Made by a program: the position numbers and the translations under genes
Shown: piece by piece, positions 18,415 to 32,272 of the stretch
Position numbering within the stretch: the first letter of the stretch is position 1
Layout: each line of letters starts with the position of its first letter
The notes under the pieces: model-generated
What the model was told of the DNA's origin: nothing
The model's input: the letters and a program-made list of their open reading frames with translations, nothing else
The model's database searches: none
Assembly (NCBI GenBank): GCA_948469815.1
Contig: CAOKMR010000006.1
Coordinates: forward strand, 1 to 55,083
DNA: 55,083 nt
Direction: 5' to 3'
Source of the DNA: an uncultured Clostridiaceae bacterium
Lineage (GTDB): Bacteria > Bacillota > Clostridia > TANB77 > CAG-508

Positions 18415-20223
18415 TCAGTCCTCATCATCTAGTTTCAAAACTGATAAGAAAGCTTCTTGTGGTACTTCTACATTTCCTATTTGGCGCATTTTCTTTTTTC
18501 CTCGCTTTTGTTTTTCAAGTAGTTTCTTTTTTCTTGTTATATCTCCACCATAACATTTTGCTAATACATCTTTTCTCATTGCTGATATTGTTTCTCTTGC
18601 TATTATTTTTCCTCCTACTACTGCTTGAAGTGGTATTATAAATAATTGTCTAGGGATAACTGTTTTTAACTTCTCTACCATTTTCCTTCCTCTATTATAA
18701 GCACTATCTTTAAATACTATGAATGATAAGGCATCAACTGGTTCATTGTTTACATGTATGTCTAGTCTTACAAGTTCTGAACGTCTATATTCTTTGAATT
18801 CATAGTCAAAAGATGCATATCCCTTTGTCTTAGATTTTAAGTTATCAAAAAAGTCATATATTATTTCATTAAGTGGCATATCATATATTAAGGTTACTCT
18901 GTTTTCGTCTAAGTATTTCATGTCTATATAAACTCCTCGTCTGTCTTGACATATTTGCATTAGATTTCCAACATATTCTTTAGGTGTATATATTTCTGCT
19001 TTTACTATTGGTTCTTCAATATAAGATATTTCTTGCCCTGATGGTAAATCTGTAGGATTATATAAATCTAATATTGTACCATCTGTTTTGTGTACTTTAT
19101 ATATAACTGATGGTGCAGTAGTTATTAGTCCTAAGTCAAATTCTCTGTCTAATCTTTCTTGTATTATTTCTAAGTGTAATAATCCTAAAAAACCACATCT
19201 AAATCCAAATCCTAATGCTGCTGAAGTTTCTGGTTCATATTGTAGGGCGGCATCGTTTAGTTTTAATTTTTCAAGTGCTACTTTTAAATTCTCATATTGG
19301 CTTCCATCCATTGGGTATATTCCACAATATACCATAGGATTTACTTTTTTATATCCTGGTAATGCTTCTGTTGCTGGATTTGAATTAACTGTAATTGTGT
19401 CTCCAACATGTATATCTTCTAGATTTTTTATGCTTGCTGCAATATATCCAACTTCTCCTGCTTTTATTTCATTTGATTCTATATATGTTCCTGGTTCAAA
19501 ATAACCTACCTCTGCTACTGTAAATACTTTATTTGCTTTCATAAGTCTTATTTCGTCTCCTGGTTTTATTGTCCCTTCAAATACTCTTACATAAGCAATT
19601 GCTCCTTTGTAATTATCATAATATGAATCAAATATTAAACATTTAGCTGGTGCATTTTCATCTCCTCTTGGTGCTGGAATGTCTTTTACGATTCTTTCTA
19701 ATACCTCTTCAACATTTAATCCTGTTTTTGCTGAAATACATGGTGCTGTTTCTGCTTCAATTCCTATAATATCTTCTATCTCCTTTTTTACTTCATCTGG
19801 TCTAGCATTTGGTAAATCCACTTTATTTATTACAGGTATTATTTCAAGATTATTATCTATTGCTAAATATACATTTGCTAAGGTTTGTGCTTCAACTCCT
19901 TGAGAAGCGTCTACTACAAGTATTGCTCCATCACATGCTGCTAAACTTCTAGATACCTCATAATTAAAGTCAACATGTCCTGGTGTATCTATTAGGTTAA
20001 AAATATATTCTTCTCCATTTTTAGCTTTATATACCATTCTTACTGCTTGTGATTTTATAGTAATTCCACGTTCTTTCTCTAATTCCATATTATCTAATAC
20101 TTGACTTTCCATCTCACGTTTAGATAATACTCCTGTCATTTCTATTATTCTATCTGATAATGTAGACTTTCCATGGTCTATATGTGCAATTATACTAAAA
20201 TTTCTAATATGATCTCTATCCAT
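18415..20223 (-). CDS. lepA: Elongation factor 4 (LepA)
   Basis: A 602-residue translational GTPase, full length. G1 is [10 protein letters not shown]2 is around RGITIKSQ, G3 DTPGHVD, G4 NKVDLP and G5 SAKTG. The LepA-specific C-terminal domain is complete ([20 protein letters not shown]). EF4 can back-translocate stalled ribosomes. Its last ten codons are duplicated downstream around a hairpin (see 18339-18414), a possible scar of insertion or gene conversion at the 3' end. Confidence 0.97.
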   Translation of the reverse strand: MDRDHIRNFSIIAHIDHGKSTLSDRIIEMTGVLSKREMESQVLDNMELEKERGITIKSQAVRMVYKAKNGEEYIFNLIDTPGHVDFNYEVSRSLAACDGAILVVDASQGVEAQTLANVYLAIDNNLEIIPVINKVDLPNARPDEVKKEIEDIIGIEAETAPCISAKTGLNVEEVLERIVKDIPAPRGDENAPAKCLIFDSYYDNYKGAIAYVRVFEGTIKPGDEIRLMKANKVFTVAEVGYFEPGTYIESNEIKAGEVGYIAASIKNLEDIHVGDTITVNSNPATEALPGYKKVNPMVYCGIYPMDGSQYENLKVALEKLKLNDAALQYEPETSAALGFGFRCGFLGLLHLEIIQERLDREFDLGLITTAPSVIYKVHKTDGTILDLYNPTDLPSGQEISYIEEPIVKAEIYTPKEYVGNLMQICQDRRGVYIDMKYLDENRVTLIYDMPLNEIIYDFFDNLKSKTKGYASFDYEFKEYRRSELVRLDIHVNNEPVDALSFIVFKDSAYNRGRKMVEKLKTVIPRQLFIIPLQAVVGGKIIARETISAMRKDVLAKCYGGDITRKKKLLEKQKRGKKKMRQIGNVEVPQEAFLSVLKLDDED

Positions 20224-20288
20224 TGTTTTCCCTTCTCATTTTTGTTTTTTATATTTTAGCATATAATCTTTTTATTTTCAATGCTTAT

Positions 20289-21344
20289 TTAATCTATTGT
20301 TCTTTCCTCTACTAAATTATCTAATCTTATATTAGGCTTTCTTTCTTCTGAGATTTCTTTCAATCTTCTTGTTAGATGTCTTGACCCTTTACTTGTTATT
20401 CCAATTCTTAATCCTTCGTTTTCAAAATACTTCAATTCTTCTAATGTTATAGGAAGCATACTTTTATCTGTTCTTGATAATAAATATATAGAAGTTATAT
20501 CCTTATTTTCAAATGTATATGCACATATTGTGTATCTAGATATTTGATCTTTTACTATATTGCAAGGAAATATAAATAACTTTTCTTTATATGTTTGAAA
20601 TAGAGTTGAAGCCTCTATTCTTTCATCTGGTCTATCTTTGCCAATATAGATTTCAAAAACTTTTCTATAAAATTTATAAGTCTCTCCTACTGATGTCTTT
20701 TTCATTTCTTCATTTAATCTATTATCTGTAAAAACACTTTTTACAATTTCTGTTGTTGTAACATTTTTACCTATATTTCTTTTCTGTTGTCTACAATAAT
20801 CTTCTGTATATCCCTTTTCATCACTAATAGTTCCTATTTTCTTCATAATTTCATCAATTCTTTCCTCTGATAATGTGCTTAAAAAACTTTCTCCCAATCC
20901 TCTTGTTCCAAAATTTTTCCAGTGAAATCCTGTTTGAATATTTGTTAAATCTCTTTGTAAATCACATTTTATCATTCTACCATCTTTTAATTTTATTACA
21001 GGATATACATGTTCTCCAATAGCTAAATTTTGTATTCCATTTTTGGTAATATTTCCTCCTTCATCAACATAATATACATCTAACCCTATCTCTTCTGCAA
21101 TATACTTAAATAACCTGCTTATTGTTACACATATAATCTTTCTTTTATCAAGGGTTTCTATACTTCTATCATCCTTTGATAATTTATATATTTTTTTAAT
21201 AGTTTCTGAATTCCCCCAATAATAGTGCTCCGAAAAACTCCTATCTTGTGCTATTTCCTTCATTATATATGCAACAGTTGTTTCTTCATCTAAATTGTGT
21301 GGTATTTCACGTTTTATTTTGTCAGTTATTTGTTTTTTTGTCAA
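20289..21344 (-). CDS. Unknown protein with possible transglutaminase-like (papain-fold) core
   Basis: A 351-residue cytosolic protein without signal peptide or TM segment. I do not recognise it as a named family. Residues about 68-130 contain a Cys in KIICVTISRLFKYIAEEIGL, a His in IGEHVYPVIKLKDGR and an Asp in KCDLQRDL, the order and spacing of a transglutaminase-like Cys-His-Asp triad. The C-terminal half (KFYRKVFEIYIG onward) resembles nothing I know. It sits between lepA and uvrB, 14 bp after the uvrB-side gene boundary, so it is probably co-transcribed downstream of uvrB. The enzymatic call is an inference. Confidence 0.45.
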   Translation of the reverse strand: MTKKQITDKIKREIPHNLDEETTVAYIMKEIAQDRSFSEHYYWGNSETIKKIYKLSKDDRSIETLDKRKIICVTISRLFKYIAEEIGLDVYYVDEGGNITKNGIQNLAIGEHVYPVIKLKDGRMIKCDLQRDLTNIQTGFHWKNFGTRGLGESFLSTLSEERIDEIMKKIGTISDEKGYTEDYCRQQKRNIGKNVTTTEIVKSVFTDNRLNEEMKKTSVGETYKFYRKVFEIYIGKDRPDERIEASTLFQTYKEKLFIFPCNIVKDQISRYTICAYTFENKDITSIYLLSRTDKSMLPITLEELKYFENEGLRIGITSKGSRHLTRRLKEISEERKPNIRLDNLVEERTID

Positions 21345-21357
21345 TATATATCATCTC

Positions 21358-23314
21358 CTATTTTATATCACTTAACTCCTTTATTTTATCTCTTAAAATT
21401 GCAGCTTCTTCAAATTCCATATTTTGTGCATGTTTTAACATTTCCTCTGTTAATTTATTAATTACATCATCTATGCTTTCTTCTTCTTTTATTCCATATT
21501 CTGACTGAATATCTTCTATTATTGTAGCCCTTATAGTGTCTCTTACACCTTTTCTAATAGTTTGTGGAGTTATATTGTTTTTCTTATTATATTCTTCTTG
21601 TATTTTTCTACGTCTATTTGTTTCTCTAATTGCTTTTTCCATAGATTCTGTTAATTCGTCTGCATACATTATAACTTTTCCATCTACATTTCTTGCTGCT
21701 CTACCAATAGTTTGAACTAAAGATCGTTCTGAACGTAAAAATCCCTCTTTGTCTGCATCTAATATTGCAACTAACGATACTTCTGGAATGTCTAGTCCCT
21801 CTCTTAAAAGATTTATTCCTACTAAAACATCAAATTTTCCAACTCTTAAATCTCTTATTATTTCCATTCTCTCCAATGCTTTTATATCTGAATGCATATA
21901 TCTTACTCTTATATTTACACCTGATAAATAACTTGTTAAATCTTCTGCCATTTTCTTTGTAAGAGTTGTAACAAGTATCCTTTCATCTTTTTCTGTTCTC
22001 ATTTTTATTTGACCTATTAGGTCATCTATCTGATTTTCTACTGGTCTTACTTCTATTTTGGGGTCTAATAGTCCTGTTGGTCTTATAATTTGCTCAACTA
22101 CATTTTCCTTAGAATGTTCACTTTCATATTCAGCAGGTGTAGCTGATACAAATATTACTTGATTAATTCTATCTTCAAATTCATCAAATTTAAGTGGTCT
22201 ATTATCTAATGCAGATGGTAGTCTAAATCCATATTTTATTAGGTTTTCCTTACGTGCTCTATCACCATTAAACATTCCTCTAACTTGTGGAATTGTTGCA
22301 TGTGATTCATCTACTAATAGTAAAAAGTCCTTTGGTAAATAATCAAATAATGTAAAAGGTGCTGAACCTGGTGCTCGTCCACTTATATGTCTTGAATAAT
22401 TTTCTATTCCTTGGCAGAACCCTGTTTCTCTCATCATTTCAATATCAAAATTTGTTCTTTCCTCAATTCTTTGTGCTTCTATTAATTTATCATATTCTTT
22501 AAAATATTTTATTCTTTCTTTTAATTCTTCTTCTATATCTACTATTGCCTTATCTAACTTTTCTTTTTCTGTAACATAATGAGAATTAGGAAATATCATA
22601 ACATGATTTCTTAAACCTATTGACTTACCAGTTAATGGATTTATTTCATTAACTTTCTCTATTTCATCACCCCAAAATTCAACTCTAATTGCACTCTCAC
22701 TTTGGTCAGAAGGATAAATCTCTAATACATCTCCTTTTGCTCTAAAAGTACCTCTTTTAAAATCTATTTCATTTCTAGTATATTGCATATTTATTAGTCT
22801 TTTCATGATTTCGTCTCTAGATTTTTCCATTCCTGGTCTTAATGAGACTATCATGTTTTCATAATCAATAGGGTCTCCTAAACCATATATACAAGAAACC
22901 GAAGATACAATTATAACATCTTTTCGTTCAAAAAGTGCAGCAGTAGCAGAATGTCTTAATTTATCAAGTTCATCATTTATACTTGCATCTTTTTCAATAT
23001 AAGTATCACTAGATGCAATATATGCTTCTGGTTGGTAATAATCATAATAGGATACAAAATACTCAACACTGTTCTCTGGAAAGAACTCTTTGAATTCACT
23101 ATAAAGTTGACCGTGCTAATGTTTTGTTATGGGCAAGTACGAGGGTTGGCTTTTGTACTTTTTGTATAATATTTGCCATCGTGAAAGTTTTTCCTGAACC
23201 CGTAACCCCTAGAAGTGTCTGGAATTTCTTACCTTCCATTATTCCTTTACTTAAATATTCTATTGCTTTTGGTTGGTCGCCTGTTGGCTTATATTCTGAG
23301 TGTAATTTAAACAT
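21358..23314 (-). CDS. uvrB: Excinuclease ABC subunit B, read through a +1 shift at CGG
   Basis: UvrB is the damage-verifying helicase of nucleotide excision repair. The N-terminal 67 codons (23314 down) carry the usual start, PTGDQPKAI and Walker A GVTGSGKT. At 23113-23111 the frame meets CGG and stops four codons later. Skipping the C gives [20 protein letters not shown], the standard UvrB sequence, and the frame then runs through all helicase motifs ([28 protein letters not shown]) to the C-terminal UVR motif. The reconstituted protein is 651 residues, the normal length. Nothing else in the gene is damaged, so decay is unlikely; either the shift is made in the cell or one base is wrong. 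Confidence 0.92.
23111..23113 (-). other. In-frame CGG, +1 frameshift site in uvrB
   Basis: Zero-frame context is TTA GCA CGG TCA ACT TTA TAG. Reading GCA, skipping C, then GGT CAA CTT TAT restores the conserved LAGQLYS. Codon 68 of the gene. Confidence 0.85.
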
Positions 23315-23325
23315 TTTTCCTCCTT

Positions 23326-23443
23326 TTTGTGACCTAAAAATGTTTTCTATTAACCTAAAATTCGTAAAAGTAAAAATCTCTAAATGGAATTATTGGGTTT
23401 ACATTTTGCATTATTTTTTTGCTTTTACGAATTAGGTCACAAA
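23326..23443. repeat. Two-part inverted repeat upstream of uvrB
   Basis: TTTGTGACCTAA at 23326 pairs with TTAGGTCACAAA ending at 23443, and inside it TTCGTAAAAG (23361-23370) pairs with CTTTTACGAA (23422-23431). One side carries an extra 20-odd bases. It forms a large hairpin within the uvrB 5' flank. The rest of the 405-bp gap up to the Nudix gene shows no gene. Confidence 0.7.
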
Positions 23444-23663
23444 ACTATATTTTTGAAACTTATCAAACCTAAACGGAATGAATAAGATAAAACTTACTTA
23501 ATAATAGCTAAATTATAACATATGGCAGACTACGTCCGCAACCTAAAAATCTTGTTTTTTATTACATTTTTTTGATTGTAATAGCATACATTGCCTATTT
23601 TTTCAATAATTATTACATATTTGCTCTTTTCTTAATTTAATGATTTGTCAATAACACTCTATA

Positions 23664-23708
23664 ATACCAAAAATACAAGGTATTAAATTTACCTTGTATC
23701 TTTGGTAT
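23664..23708. terminator. Hairpin behind the Nudix gene
   Basis: A 19-bp stem with one mismatch (ATACCAAAAATACAAGGTA against its complement) and a 7-nt loop, directly after the Nudix stop. The T-rich run is stronger on the plus-strand side. Confidence 0.65.
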
Positions 23709-23719
23709 TTATTGTATTT

Positions 23720-24253
23720 TTAGTCATCCCTCAACAATTTATTTAGTATTTCATATTCTCTTATATGAGGCAAAATCTCTTCTTGTTTTATTAATTCATT
23801 TAACTCTTTCTTTGAACACCATTTTATTTCACTTACTTCTTCTTTTTGTAACTTGATTTTTGAAATATCTATATCTCCATAAGCAACATAAATGGTTACA
23901 TACTCATTACTAATTACACCATTATTAGACAACTGTTCTTTTATCTTATCTATTTCTGTTACATCAAGATTATTTAAGTTTAATCCAAGTTCTTCTTCTA
24001 ATTCTCTTTGTGCACTTATTAGAGGAGTTTCTCCTGCTGATATATGACCTCCCACTGCTATATCCCACATATTAGGATATAATTTTTTCTGTTCACATCT
24101 TTTTTGTAAAAGAGTTTTTGTCTTATCTTTATTTACAATTAATATATGAATAGAACCATGCCATTTTCCAGTTCTATGTGCTTCACTTTTTGAAATAATT
24201 TCACCTGTTAAATCTCCCGTTTTCTCATCTAATACATCTATCATTTCTTCCAT
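23720..24253 (-). CDS. NUDIX hydrolase, isopentenyl-diphosphate-isomerase-like subgroup
   Basis: A 177-residue protein with a complete Nudix box: GHISAGETPLISAQRELEEELGL fits G-x5-E-x7-R-E-x2-E-E-x-G. The N-terminus (IDVLDEKTGDLTGEIISKSEAHRTGKWHGSIHI, shown here only as its motif order) is that of the YfcD/IDI-like Nudix group, in which the true isomerase Cys is absent. It probably hydrolyses a nucleoside-diphosphate-linked substrate. The gene stands alone between an MNT gene and a hairpin. Confidence 0.88.
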   Translation of the reverse strand: MEEMIDVLDEKTGDLTGEIISKSEAHRTGKWHGSIHILIVNKDKTKTLLQKRCEQKKLYPNMWDIAVGGHISAGETPLISAQRELEEELGLNLNNLDVTEIDKIKEQLSNNGVISNEYVTIYVAYGDIDISKIKLQKEEVSEIKWCSKKELNELIKQEEILPHIREYEILNKLLRDD

Positions 24254-24286
24254 AATCTATCTCCTCATTAATATATTATTATAATT

Positions 24287-24601
24287 TTATCTTGAATATA
24301 CAACTTCTCCATATTCTAGTATACTATCTAAAAAACCACTTCTATCTTCTTCATCTATTAGTAATATTGGTTCTAAATCCGATGAAATATCTCGTGTCAA
24401 TTTAAAAAGTTTTGCCATATCTTCTAAAATATTTTTCGAAATGCTTTCTCTTGGTATAATCACAGCAACATCTATATCACTGCTTTTTCTATTATCTCCT
24501 CTTGCATATGAACCATATAAAATTATTTTATTTACTATCATATTTTTTACTACTAATTTTGCATATTCTTCTACTAATTTTCTAGCTTTTTCCTTATCCA
24601 T
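24287..24601 (-). CDS. Nucleotidyltransferase-domain protein (MNT type)
   Basis: A 104-residue minimal nucleotidyltransferase: GSYARGDNRKSSDIDVAV holds the G-S and D-x-D signature. These proteins often AMPylate a HEPN toxin partner. The start at 24601 follows GGAGG; a longer frame lacks an RBS. No complete HEPN gene lies next to it, unlike the pair at 54 kb, so the partner may be lost. A short open stretch between it and tRNA-Gln is too weak to call. Confidence 0.8.
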   Translation of the reverse strand: MDKEKARKLVEEYAKLVVKNMIVNKIILYGSYARGDNRKSSDIDVAVIIPRESISKNILEDMAKLFKLTRDISSDLEPILLIDEEDRSGFLDSILEYGEVVYSR

Positions 24602-24700
24602 AATACAAAATCCTCCGTTTCCTCTATAATACTTTTGCAAGTTTCATTGTTTAGTGCTTCAAATAACTCTTTTTTCAAAAAGTTCGACGAAAATATGCTT

Positions 24701-24775
24701 TGGTTGGGGTGGTAAGATTCGAACTTACGAATGATCGGGTCAGAGCCGATTGCCTTACCACTTGGCGACACCCCA
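24701..24775 (-). tRNA. tRNA-Gln (CTG)
   Basis: A complete minus-strand cloverleaf: acceptor TGGGGTG/CACCCCA, D arm with AAGTGGTAAGGC, anticodon stem ATCGG/CCGAT with loop CTCTGAC (anticodon CTG), T arm with GTTCGAATC, encoded CCA at 24701-24703. Confidence 0.93.
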
Positions 24776-24799
24776 ATATATTCTTATTTTTTCTTTTAA

Positions 24800-24819
24800 G
24801 GGCACGGTAAACCGTGCCC
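24800..24819. repeat. Intergenic palindrome, CCCTACA family
   Basis: GGGCACGGT-aa-ACCGTGCCC is a perfect 9-bp stem beside tRNA-Gln. The CTACA tail is missing in this copy. Confidence 0.75.
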
Positions 24820-24843
24820 GCAAAATCTTTTATTCATATCTTC

Positions 24844-24867
24844 ACGGACGCACTATGCACGCCCCTA
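24844..24867. repeat. Degenerate intergenic palindrome, CCCTACA family
   Basis: GGACGCACTATGCACGCCCC followed by TACA resembles a member of the family with one arm damaged. Confidence 0.5.
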
Positions 24868-24893
24868 CATATCTCCCGTCTTATGTCTCACAT

Positions 24894-24961
24894 CTATTTC
24901 ATTAATTCTTTTATCCTTTTGACGAGTGAAATTTGTTTCACAAATTTCTCACGCAAAAGTA
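24894..24961 (-). repeat. Hairpin element plus duplicated eno 3' end
   Basis: Directly after the enolase stop comes a hairpin (GAAATTTGT-ttc-ACAAATTTC on the plus strand, flanked by GACGAG and CTCACGCA), of the same family as the one behind lepA. Beyond it the last five enolase codons recur: 24894-24912 reads KELMK and a TAG stop, with 18 bp identical to the gene end. Confidence 0.82.
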
Positions 24962-27353
<2,392 letters not shown>

Positions 27354-27362
27354 ATAAAACTC

Positions 27363-28895
27363 CTATTTTATAATAATGCTCTCTCCTGTCATTTCTTTTG
27401 GTTTTTCAAGTCCCATTATATCTAACATTGTTGGAGCTAAATCTGCTAGCTTTCCTTCTTTTAAAGCTACATTTTCTTTTCCTACTAAAATTAATGGAAC
27501 TGGGTTTGTTGTATGTGATGTAAATGGTTCTCCTGTTTCATAGTCTACCATTTGCTCTGAGTTTCCATGGTCTGCTGTTATTAATAATACTCCTTGTTTC
27601 TCCTTTACAACATCAACTATTTTTTGAACACATTCGTCTAATGTTTCAACTGCTTTTATTGCTGCTTCTAAATTTCCTGTATGTCCTACCATATCTGAAT
27701 TTGCAAAATTTAATATTATACTATCATATTTGTCTTGATTTATTGCTTGAATTACTTTGTCTGTTACTTCATACGCACTCATTTCTGGTTGCAAATCATA
27801 TGTTGCAACTTTAGGCGAATTTACTAAAATTCTTTCTTCCCCTTCATATACTTTTTCTTCTCCACCATTAAAGAAAAATGTAACATGTGCATATTTTTCT
27901 GTTTCTGCAATTCTTAATTGCGTATATCCTAATTTACTTATATATTCTCCAAATGTATTTTGTAATGCTATTGATTTAAATGCAATATTAACATTTGGTA
28001 ATGTTTCATCATATTGTGTAAATGTTACAAAATATAAGTCTAATTTTTTTGTTTCGAATTCTTTAAATTCATTATCTACTAATGTTCTTGTAATTTGTCT
28101 TGCTCTGTCTGGTCTAAAGTTAAAGAATATTACAGAATCATGTTCTCCAATTGTTGCTATTGGTTCTTCATTGTTATTACATATTACTGTAGGTACAACA
28201 AATTCATCAAATATTTCTTTTTGATAAGATTCTTCAATTGCTGCTATTGGTGATATTGCTTTTGGTCCTACTCCATTTACCATTGCATCATATGCTAATT
28301 TTTCTCTATCCCAACGGTTATCTCTATCCATTGCATAATATCTTCCTGCAATTGTAGCAATTTTTCCAATTTGCTTTTCATCTAATTTTTCTTGAAGTTC
28401 TGTTAAAAACCCTTCTCCTGATGCTGGTGGTGTATCACGTCCATCCATAAAGCAATGTATGAATACATCTTCTAATCCTTTTCTTTTTGCATATTCTAAT
28501 AAAGCATATAGATGTCTATTATGACTATGAACTCCTCCATTTGAAACTAATCCCATTATGTGCAACTTGGAATTATATTTTTTGCAATTTTCAATAGCTT
28601 CATTAAATTCTGGTATTGTAAAAAATTCTCCATCTTCTATTGATTTTGTTATTCTAGTTAATACTTGATATACTACTCTTCCTGCTCCAATGTTTGTATG
28701 TCCTACTTCTGAATTTCCCATTTGTCCTTCAGGTAGTCCAACTGCTAGTCCACTTGTATGTATTTGTGTTGTTGGGCATTCACTCATTAGTTTGTCGATA
28801 TTAGGTGTTTTTGCCATTTTTATTGCATTTCCTTCTTCTTTTGAATTTATACCAAATCCATCTAATATCATTAGCATTGTTAATTTGTTCTTCAC
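27363..28895 (-). CDS. gpmI: 2,3-bisphosphoglycerate-independent phosphoglycerate mutase
   Basis: A 510-residue cofactor-independent mutase interconverting 3- and 2-phosphoglycerate. It has the N-terminal metal site MLMILDGFG, the phosphoserine region [15 protein letters not shown], the phosphotransferase segment MDGRDTPP and [11 protein letters not shown], and the C-terminal metal motifs [13 protein letters not shown] and ITADHGN. The GTG at 28895 (behind AGGAAAGGGG) is preferred over a 59-residue longer open frame that overlaps tpiA and shows no family similarity. Confidence 0.96.
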   Translation of the reverse strand: MKNKLTMLMILDGFGINSKEEGNAIKMAKTPNIDKLMSECPTTQIHTSGLAVGLPEGQMGNSEVGHTNIGAGRVVYQVLTRITKSIEDGEFFTIPEFNEAIENCKKYNSKLHIMGLVSNGGVHSHNRHLYALLEYAKRKGLEDVFIHCFMDGRDTPPASGEGFLTELQEKLDEKQIGKIATIAGRYYAMDRDNRWDREKLAYDAMVNGVGPKAISPIAAIEESYQKEIFDEFVVPTVICNNNEEPIATIGEHDSVIFFNFRPDRARQITRTLVDNEFKEFETKKLDLYFVTFTQYDETLPNVNIAFKSIALQNTFGEYISKLGYTQLRIAETEKYAHVTFFFNGGEEKVYEGEERILVNSPKVATYDLQPEMSAYEVTDKVIQAINQDKYDSIILNFANSDMVGHTGNLEAAIKAVETLDECVQKIVDVVKEKQGVLLITADHGNSEQMVDYETGEPFTSHTTNPVPLILVGKENVALKEGKLADLAPTMLDIMGLEKPKEMTGESIIIK

Positions 28896-28924
28896 TTTGA
28901 ATTTTCCCCTTTCCTGTTTGAACT

Positions 28925-29680
28925 TTATTCTTTGTCGAAATTCACTATTTTTGCAAATTCTTCTGGTTTTAAACTTGCTCCGCCTACAAGTCCACCATCT
29001 ATGTCTGATGTTGTAAATAATTCTTTTGCATTTGTAGACTTTACACTTCCACCGTATTGTATTATAACACATTCTGCTACATCTTTTCCATAGTTTTCCT
29101 CAATTTCTTTTCTAATTGTTTTTATGCTTTCATTTGCATCTTGTGCTGTTGCTGTCTTTCCAGTTCCAATTGCCCAGATTGGTTCATATGCTATAATTGT
29201 ATTTTTTACATTTTCTGGACTTAAACCTTCTAATGCAAGTTTTGTTTGTGTTGTTATTACATTTGCTGTTTTTCCTTCTTCTTTTTCTTGTAATGTTTCA
29301 CCAACGCATACTATTGGCTTTAAACCTACTGCTAATGCTTTTTTTACTTTTTTGTTTACAGTTTCATCTGTTTCTGCAAAATATTGTCTTCTTTCTGAAT
29401 GACCTATTATTACATAATCTACATTTATGCTTTTTAACATTTCTGCTGAGATTTCTCCTGTATAAGCACCTGTAGTTTCCCAGTGCATATTTTGTGCACC
29501 TATTTTTATATTTGTTTCTTGCACATGTAATAATGCATAAAATAAATCTGTATATGGAACACAAAGTATAACTTCATTGTTTGTGTCTTTTACTAATGGT
29601 GCAAATTCATTTATAAAATTTATTGCTTCATTAGGAAGCATATTCATTTTCCAGTTTCCTGCAATTACCTTTTTTCGCAT
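28925..29680 (-). CDS. tpiA: Triosephosphate isomerase
   Basis: A 251-residue TIM barrel with N-terminal GNWKMN (Asn, Lys), catalytic His in IIGHSERR, catalytic Glu in [12 protein letters not shown] and the phosphate loops YGGSV and GLVGGASL. It interconverts dihydroxyacetone phosphate and glyceraldehyde 3-phosphate. The ATG follows AAGGAGG. Confidence 0.98.
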   Translation of the reverse strand: MRKKVIAGNWKMNMLPNEAINFINEFAPLVKDTNNEVILCVPYTDLFYALLHVQETNIKIGAQNMHWETTGAYTGEISAEMLKSINVDYVIIGHSERRQYFAETDETVNKKVKKALAVGLKPIVCVGETLQEKEEGKTANVITTQTKLALEGLSPENVKNTIIAYEPIWAIGTGKTATAQDANESIKTIRKEIEENYGKDVAECVIIQYGGSVKSTNAKELFTTSDIDGGLVGGASLKPEEFAKIVNFDKE

Positions 29681-29718
29681 AAATTTTTCCTCCTTTTTCA
29701 GAAATTTCTCCGAAGAGC

Positions 29719-29742
29719 AGGCGATTGATAATCGCCCCTACA
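29719..29742. repeat. Intergenic palindrome, CCCTACA family
   Basis: GGCGATT-gat-AATCGCC followed by CCTACA, between pgk and tpiA. Confidence 0.75.
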
Positions 29743-29755
29743 TGTAACATTATAT

Positions 29756-29877
29756 AAATTGAAAAAGAATCGTATTTTGGCTAGGCGTTCAAGAAAGAAA
29801 TACCGGAGGCGTACTCTTGTACGTTGAGGATTTTCTTTCGATGAACAACAACGCCAAAATCGATTATCTTTCAATTT
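29756..29877. repeat. Structured ~120-bp intergenic element, copy 2 (behind pgk)
   Basis: The second copy of the relA-side element. Outer arms around ATTTTGGC / GCCAAAAT, inner arms GAAAGAAA / TTTCTTTC, tip GGCGTACTCTTGTACG, and the same unpaired CTAGGC and AACAACG blocks. One outer arm covers the last five codons and stop of pgk, so the gene end is part of the inverted repeat. Confidence 0.78.
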
Positions 29878-31054
29878 CGTCTAAGCATTCGATGCCTGGT
29901 AGTAGTTTCCCCTCCAAATACTCTAATGAAGCTCCTCCACCTGTTGAAATATGAGTCATTTTATCAGCAACGCCTGCTTTTTCAACAGCAGCAGCAGAAT
30001 CTCCTCCACCAATAACTGTTACAGCATCTATGCTTGCTAATTTATTAGCTATAGAATTTGTACCGAAAGCGAATTGTTCAAATTCAGAAAGTCCAGCAGG
30101 TCCATTCCATAATACTGTTGCAGCATTTTCTAATTCTTTAGAATAAAGTTCTACTGTTTCTGGTCCTATATCTAACCCAATCCATCCTTCTGGTATTTCT
30201 GTTGTTTTTACTACTTTACTTTCTGTGTCTTTATCAAATTCTTTTCCTACTTTTGTATCTACTGGTAACATGAATTTAACACCTTTTTCTTTTGCTTTTT
30301 CCATTAGTGAATTTGCTAAGTCTAATTTATCTTCTTCACAAATTGAGTTTCCAACTGAATGTCCCTGTGCTTTAAAGAATGTATATTCCATAGCTCCAAC
30401 TATCATTAATGTATCAACTTTTTCTAATAGTTTTTCAATAACTTCAATTTTATCTGATACTTTTTTACCACCCATAATTGCTACAAATGGTCTTTTTGGA
30501 TTATTTAATGCTTCTCCTAGGAATTTTAATTCTTTTTCTATTAAAAATCCTGATACTGCTGGTAAATATGCTGCTACACCAGCTGTACTTGCATGTGCTC
30601 TATGTGCTGTTCCAAATGCATCATTTACATATATTTCTGCTAAGCTTGCAAGTTCTTTAGAAAATTCTGGATCATTTTCTTCTTCTCTTTTATCAAATCT
30701 AACATTTTCTAATAGTATAGCTTCTCCTTCCTTTATGTTACTTACTAATTCTTTTGCACTTTCTCCTATTATATCTCCTGCTAATTTTACTTCTTTTCCT
30801 AATAGTCTTGATAGTTCTTTTGCTACTGGAGCTAGTGAAAATTCTGGTTTTACCTGTCCCTTTGGTCTTCCTAAATGTGAGCATAAAATAACTTTTGCAT
30901 TATTATCTAATAAATATTTTATTGTTTCTAATGCTCCTACTATTCTTCTATTGTCTGTAATGTTTAAGTTTTCATCTTGTGGTACATTGAAATCACATCT
31001 TACAAGTACTTTTTTTCCTTTTACGTCTATATCTCTAACTGTTTTTTTGTTCAT
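29864..31054 (-). CDS. pgk: Phosphoglycerate kinase
   Basis: A 396-residue kinase making ATP from 1,3-bisphosphoglycerate. Seen: [17 protein letters not shown] start, SHLGRPKG, the hinge [11 protein letters not shown], nucleotide site [16 protein letters not shown] and C-terminal [29 protein letters not shown]. Full length. Its last codons (EIER) are within the structured element that follows. Confidence 0.98.
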   Translation of the reverse strand: MNKKTVRDIDVKGKKVLVRCDFNVPQDENLNITDNRRIVGALETIKYLLDNNAKVILCSHLGRPKGQVKPEFSLAPVAKELSRLLGKEVKLAGDIIGESAKELVSNIKEGEAILLENVRFDKREEENDPEFSKELASLAEIYVNDAFGTAHRAHASTAGVAAYLPAVSGFLIEKELKFLGEALNNPKRPFVAIMGGKKVSDKIEVIEKLLEKVDTLMIVGAMEYTFFKAQGHSVGNSICEEDKLDLANSLMEKAKEKGVKFMLPVDTKVGKEFDKDTESKVVKTTEIPEGWIGLDIGPETVELYSKELENAATVLWNGPAGLSEFEQFAFGTNSIANKLASIDAVTVIGGGDSAAAVEKAGVADKMTHISTGGGASLEYLEGKLLPGIECLDEIER

Positions 31055-31104
31055 TTAAATTCTCTCCCTTCAAATGTAAATCAAAATTTTTTCTTCGTTT
31101 TAAT

Positions 31105-31128
31105 GGGCATGGTGCACCATGCCCCTAC
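31105..31128. repeat. Intergenic palindrome, CCCTACA family
   Basis: GGGCATGGTGCACCATGCCC is a perfect 20-bp palindrome followed by CTACG, between gap and pgk. Confidence 0.8.
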
Positions 31129-31172
31129 GATTATATTTAATATTTTTTAGTTTCTCTTTTTCATTATTTCAA

Positions 31173-31193
31173 GGGTAGACATGAAGCCCACCC
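31173..31193. repeat. Degenerate palindrome near gap
   Basis: GGGTAGACATGAAGCCCACCC keeps the outer GGGT/ACCC pairing but has inner mismatches. Probably a decayed relative of the palindrome family. Confidence 0.4.
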
Positions 31194-31204
31194 TATACAA
31201 TAAT

Positions 31205-32206
<1,002 letters not shown>

Positions 32207-32272
32207 TTAAAATTCCTCCTTTAATTATGGTACTTATTGTACCCATATTATTAAATTTTATTAACCTTGATT

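Noticed and set aside
24574-24771. A 65-codon frame between the MNT gene and tRNA-Gln
   Set aside because: Its first third is the tRNA-Gln gene read as protein, and it overlaps the MNT start; no HEPN features are visible.
27363-29072. Longer gpmI starting at 29072
   Set aside because: The extra 59 residues overlap tpiA, are rich in Cys/Arg unlike the family, and the GTG at 28895 has a strong RBS.
29364-29564. Minus-strand 66-codon frame inside tpiA
   Set aside because: It is an out-of-frame shadow of tpiA with Cys/Arg-rich nonsense composition.
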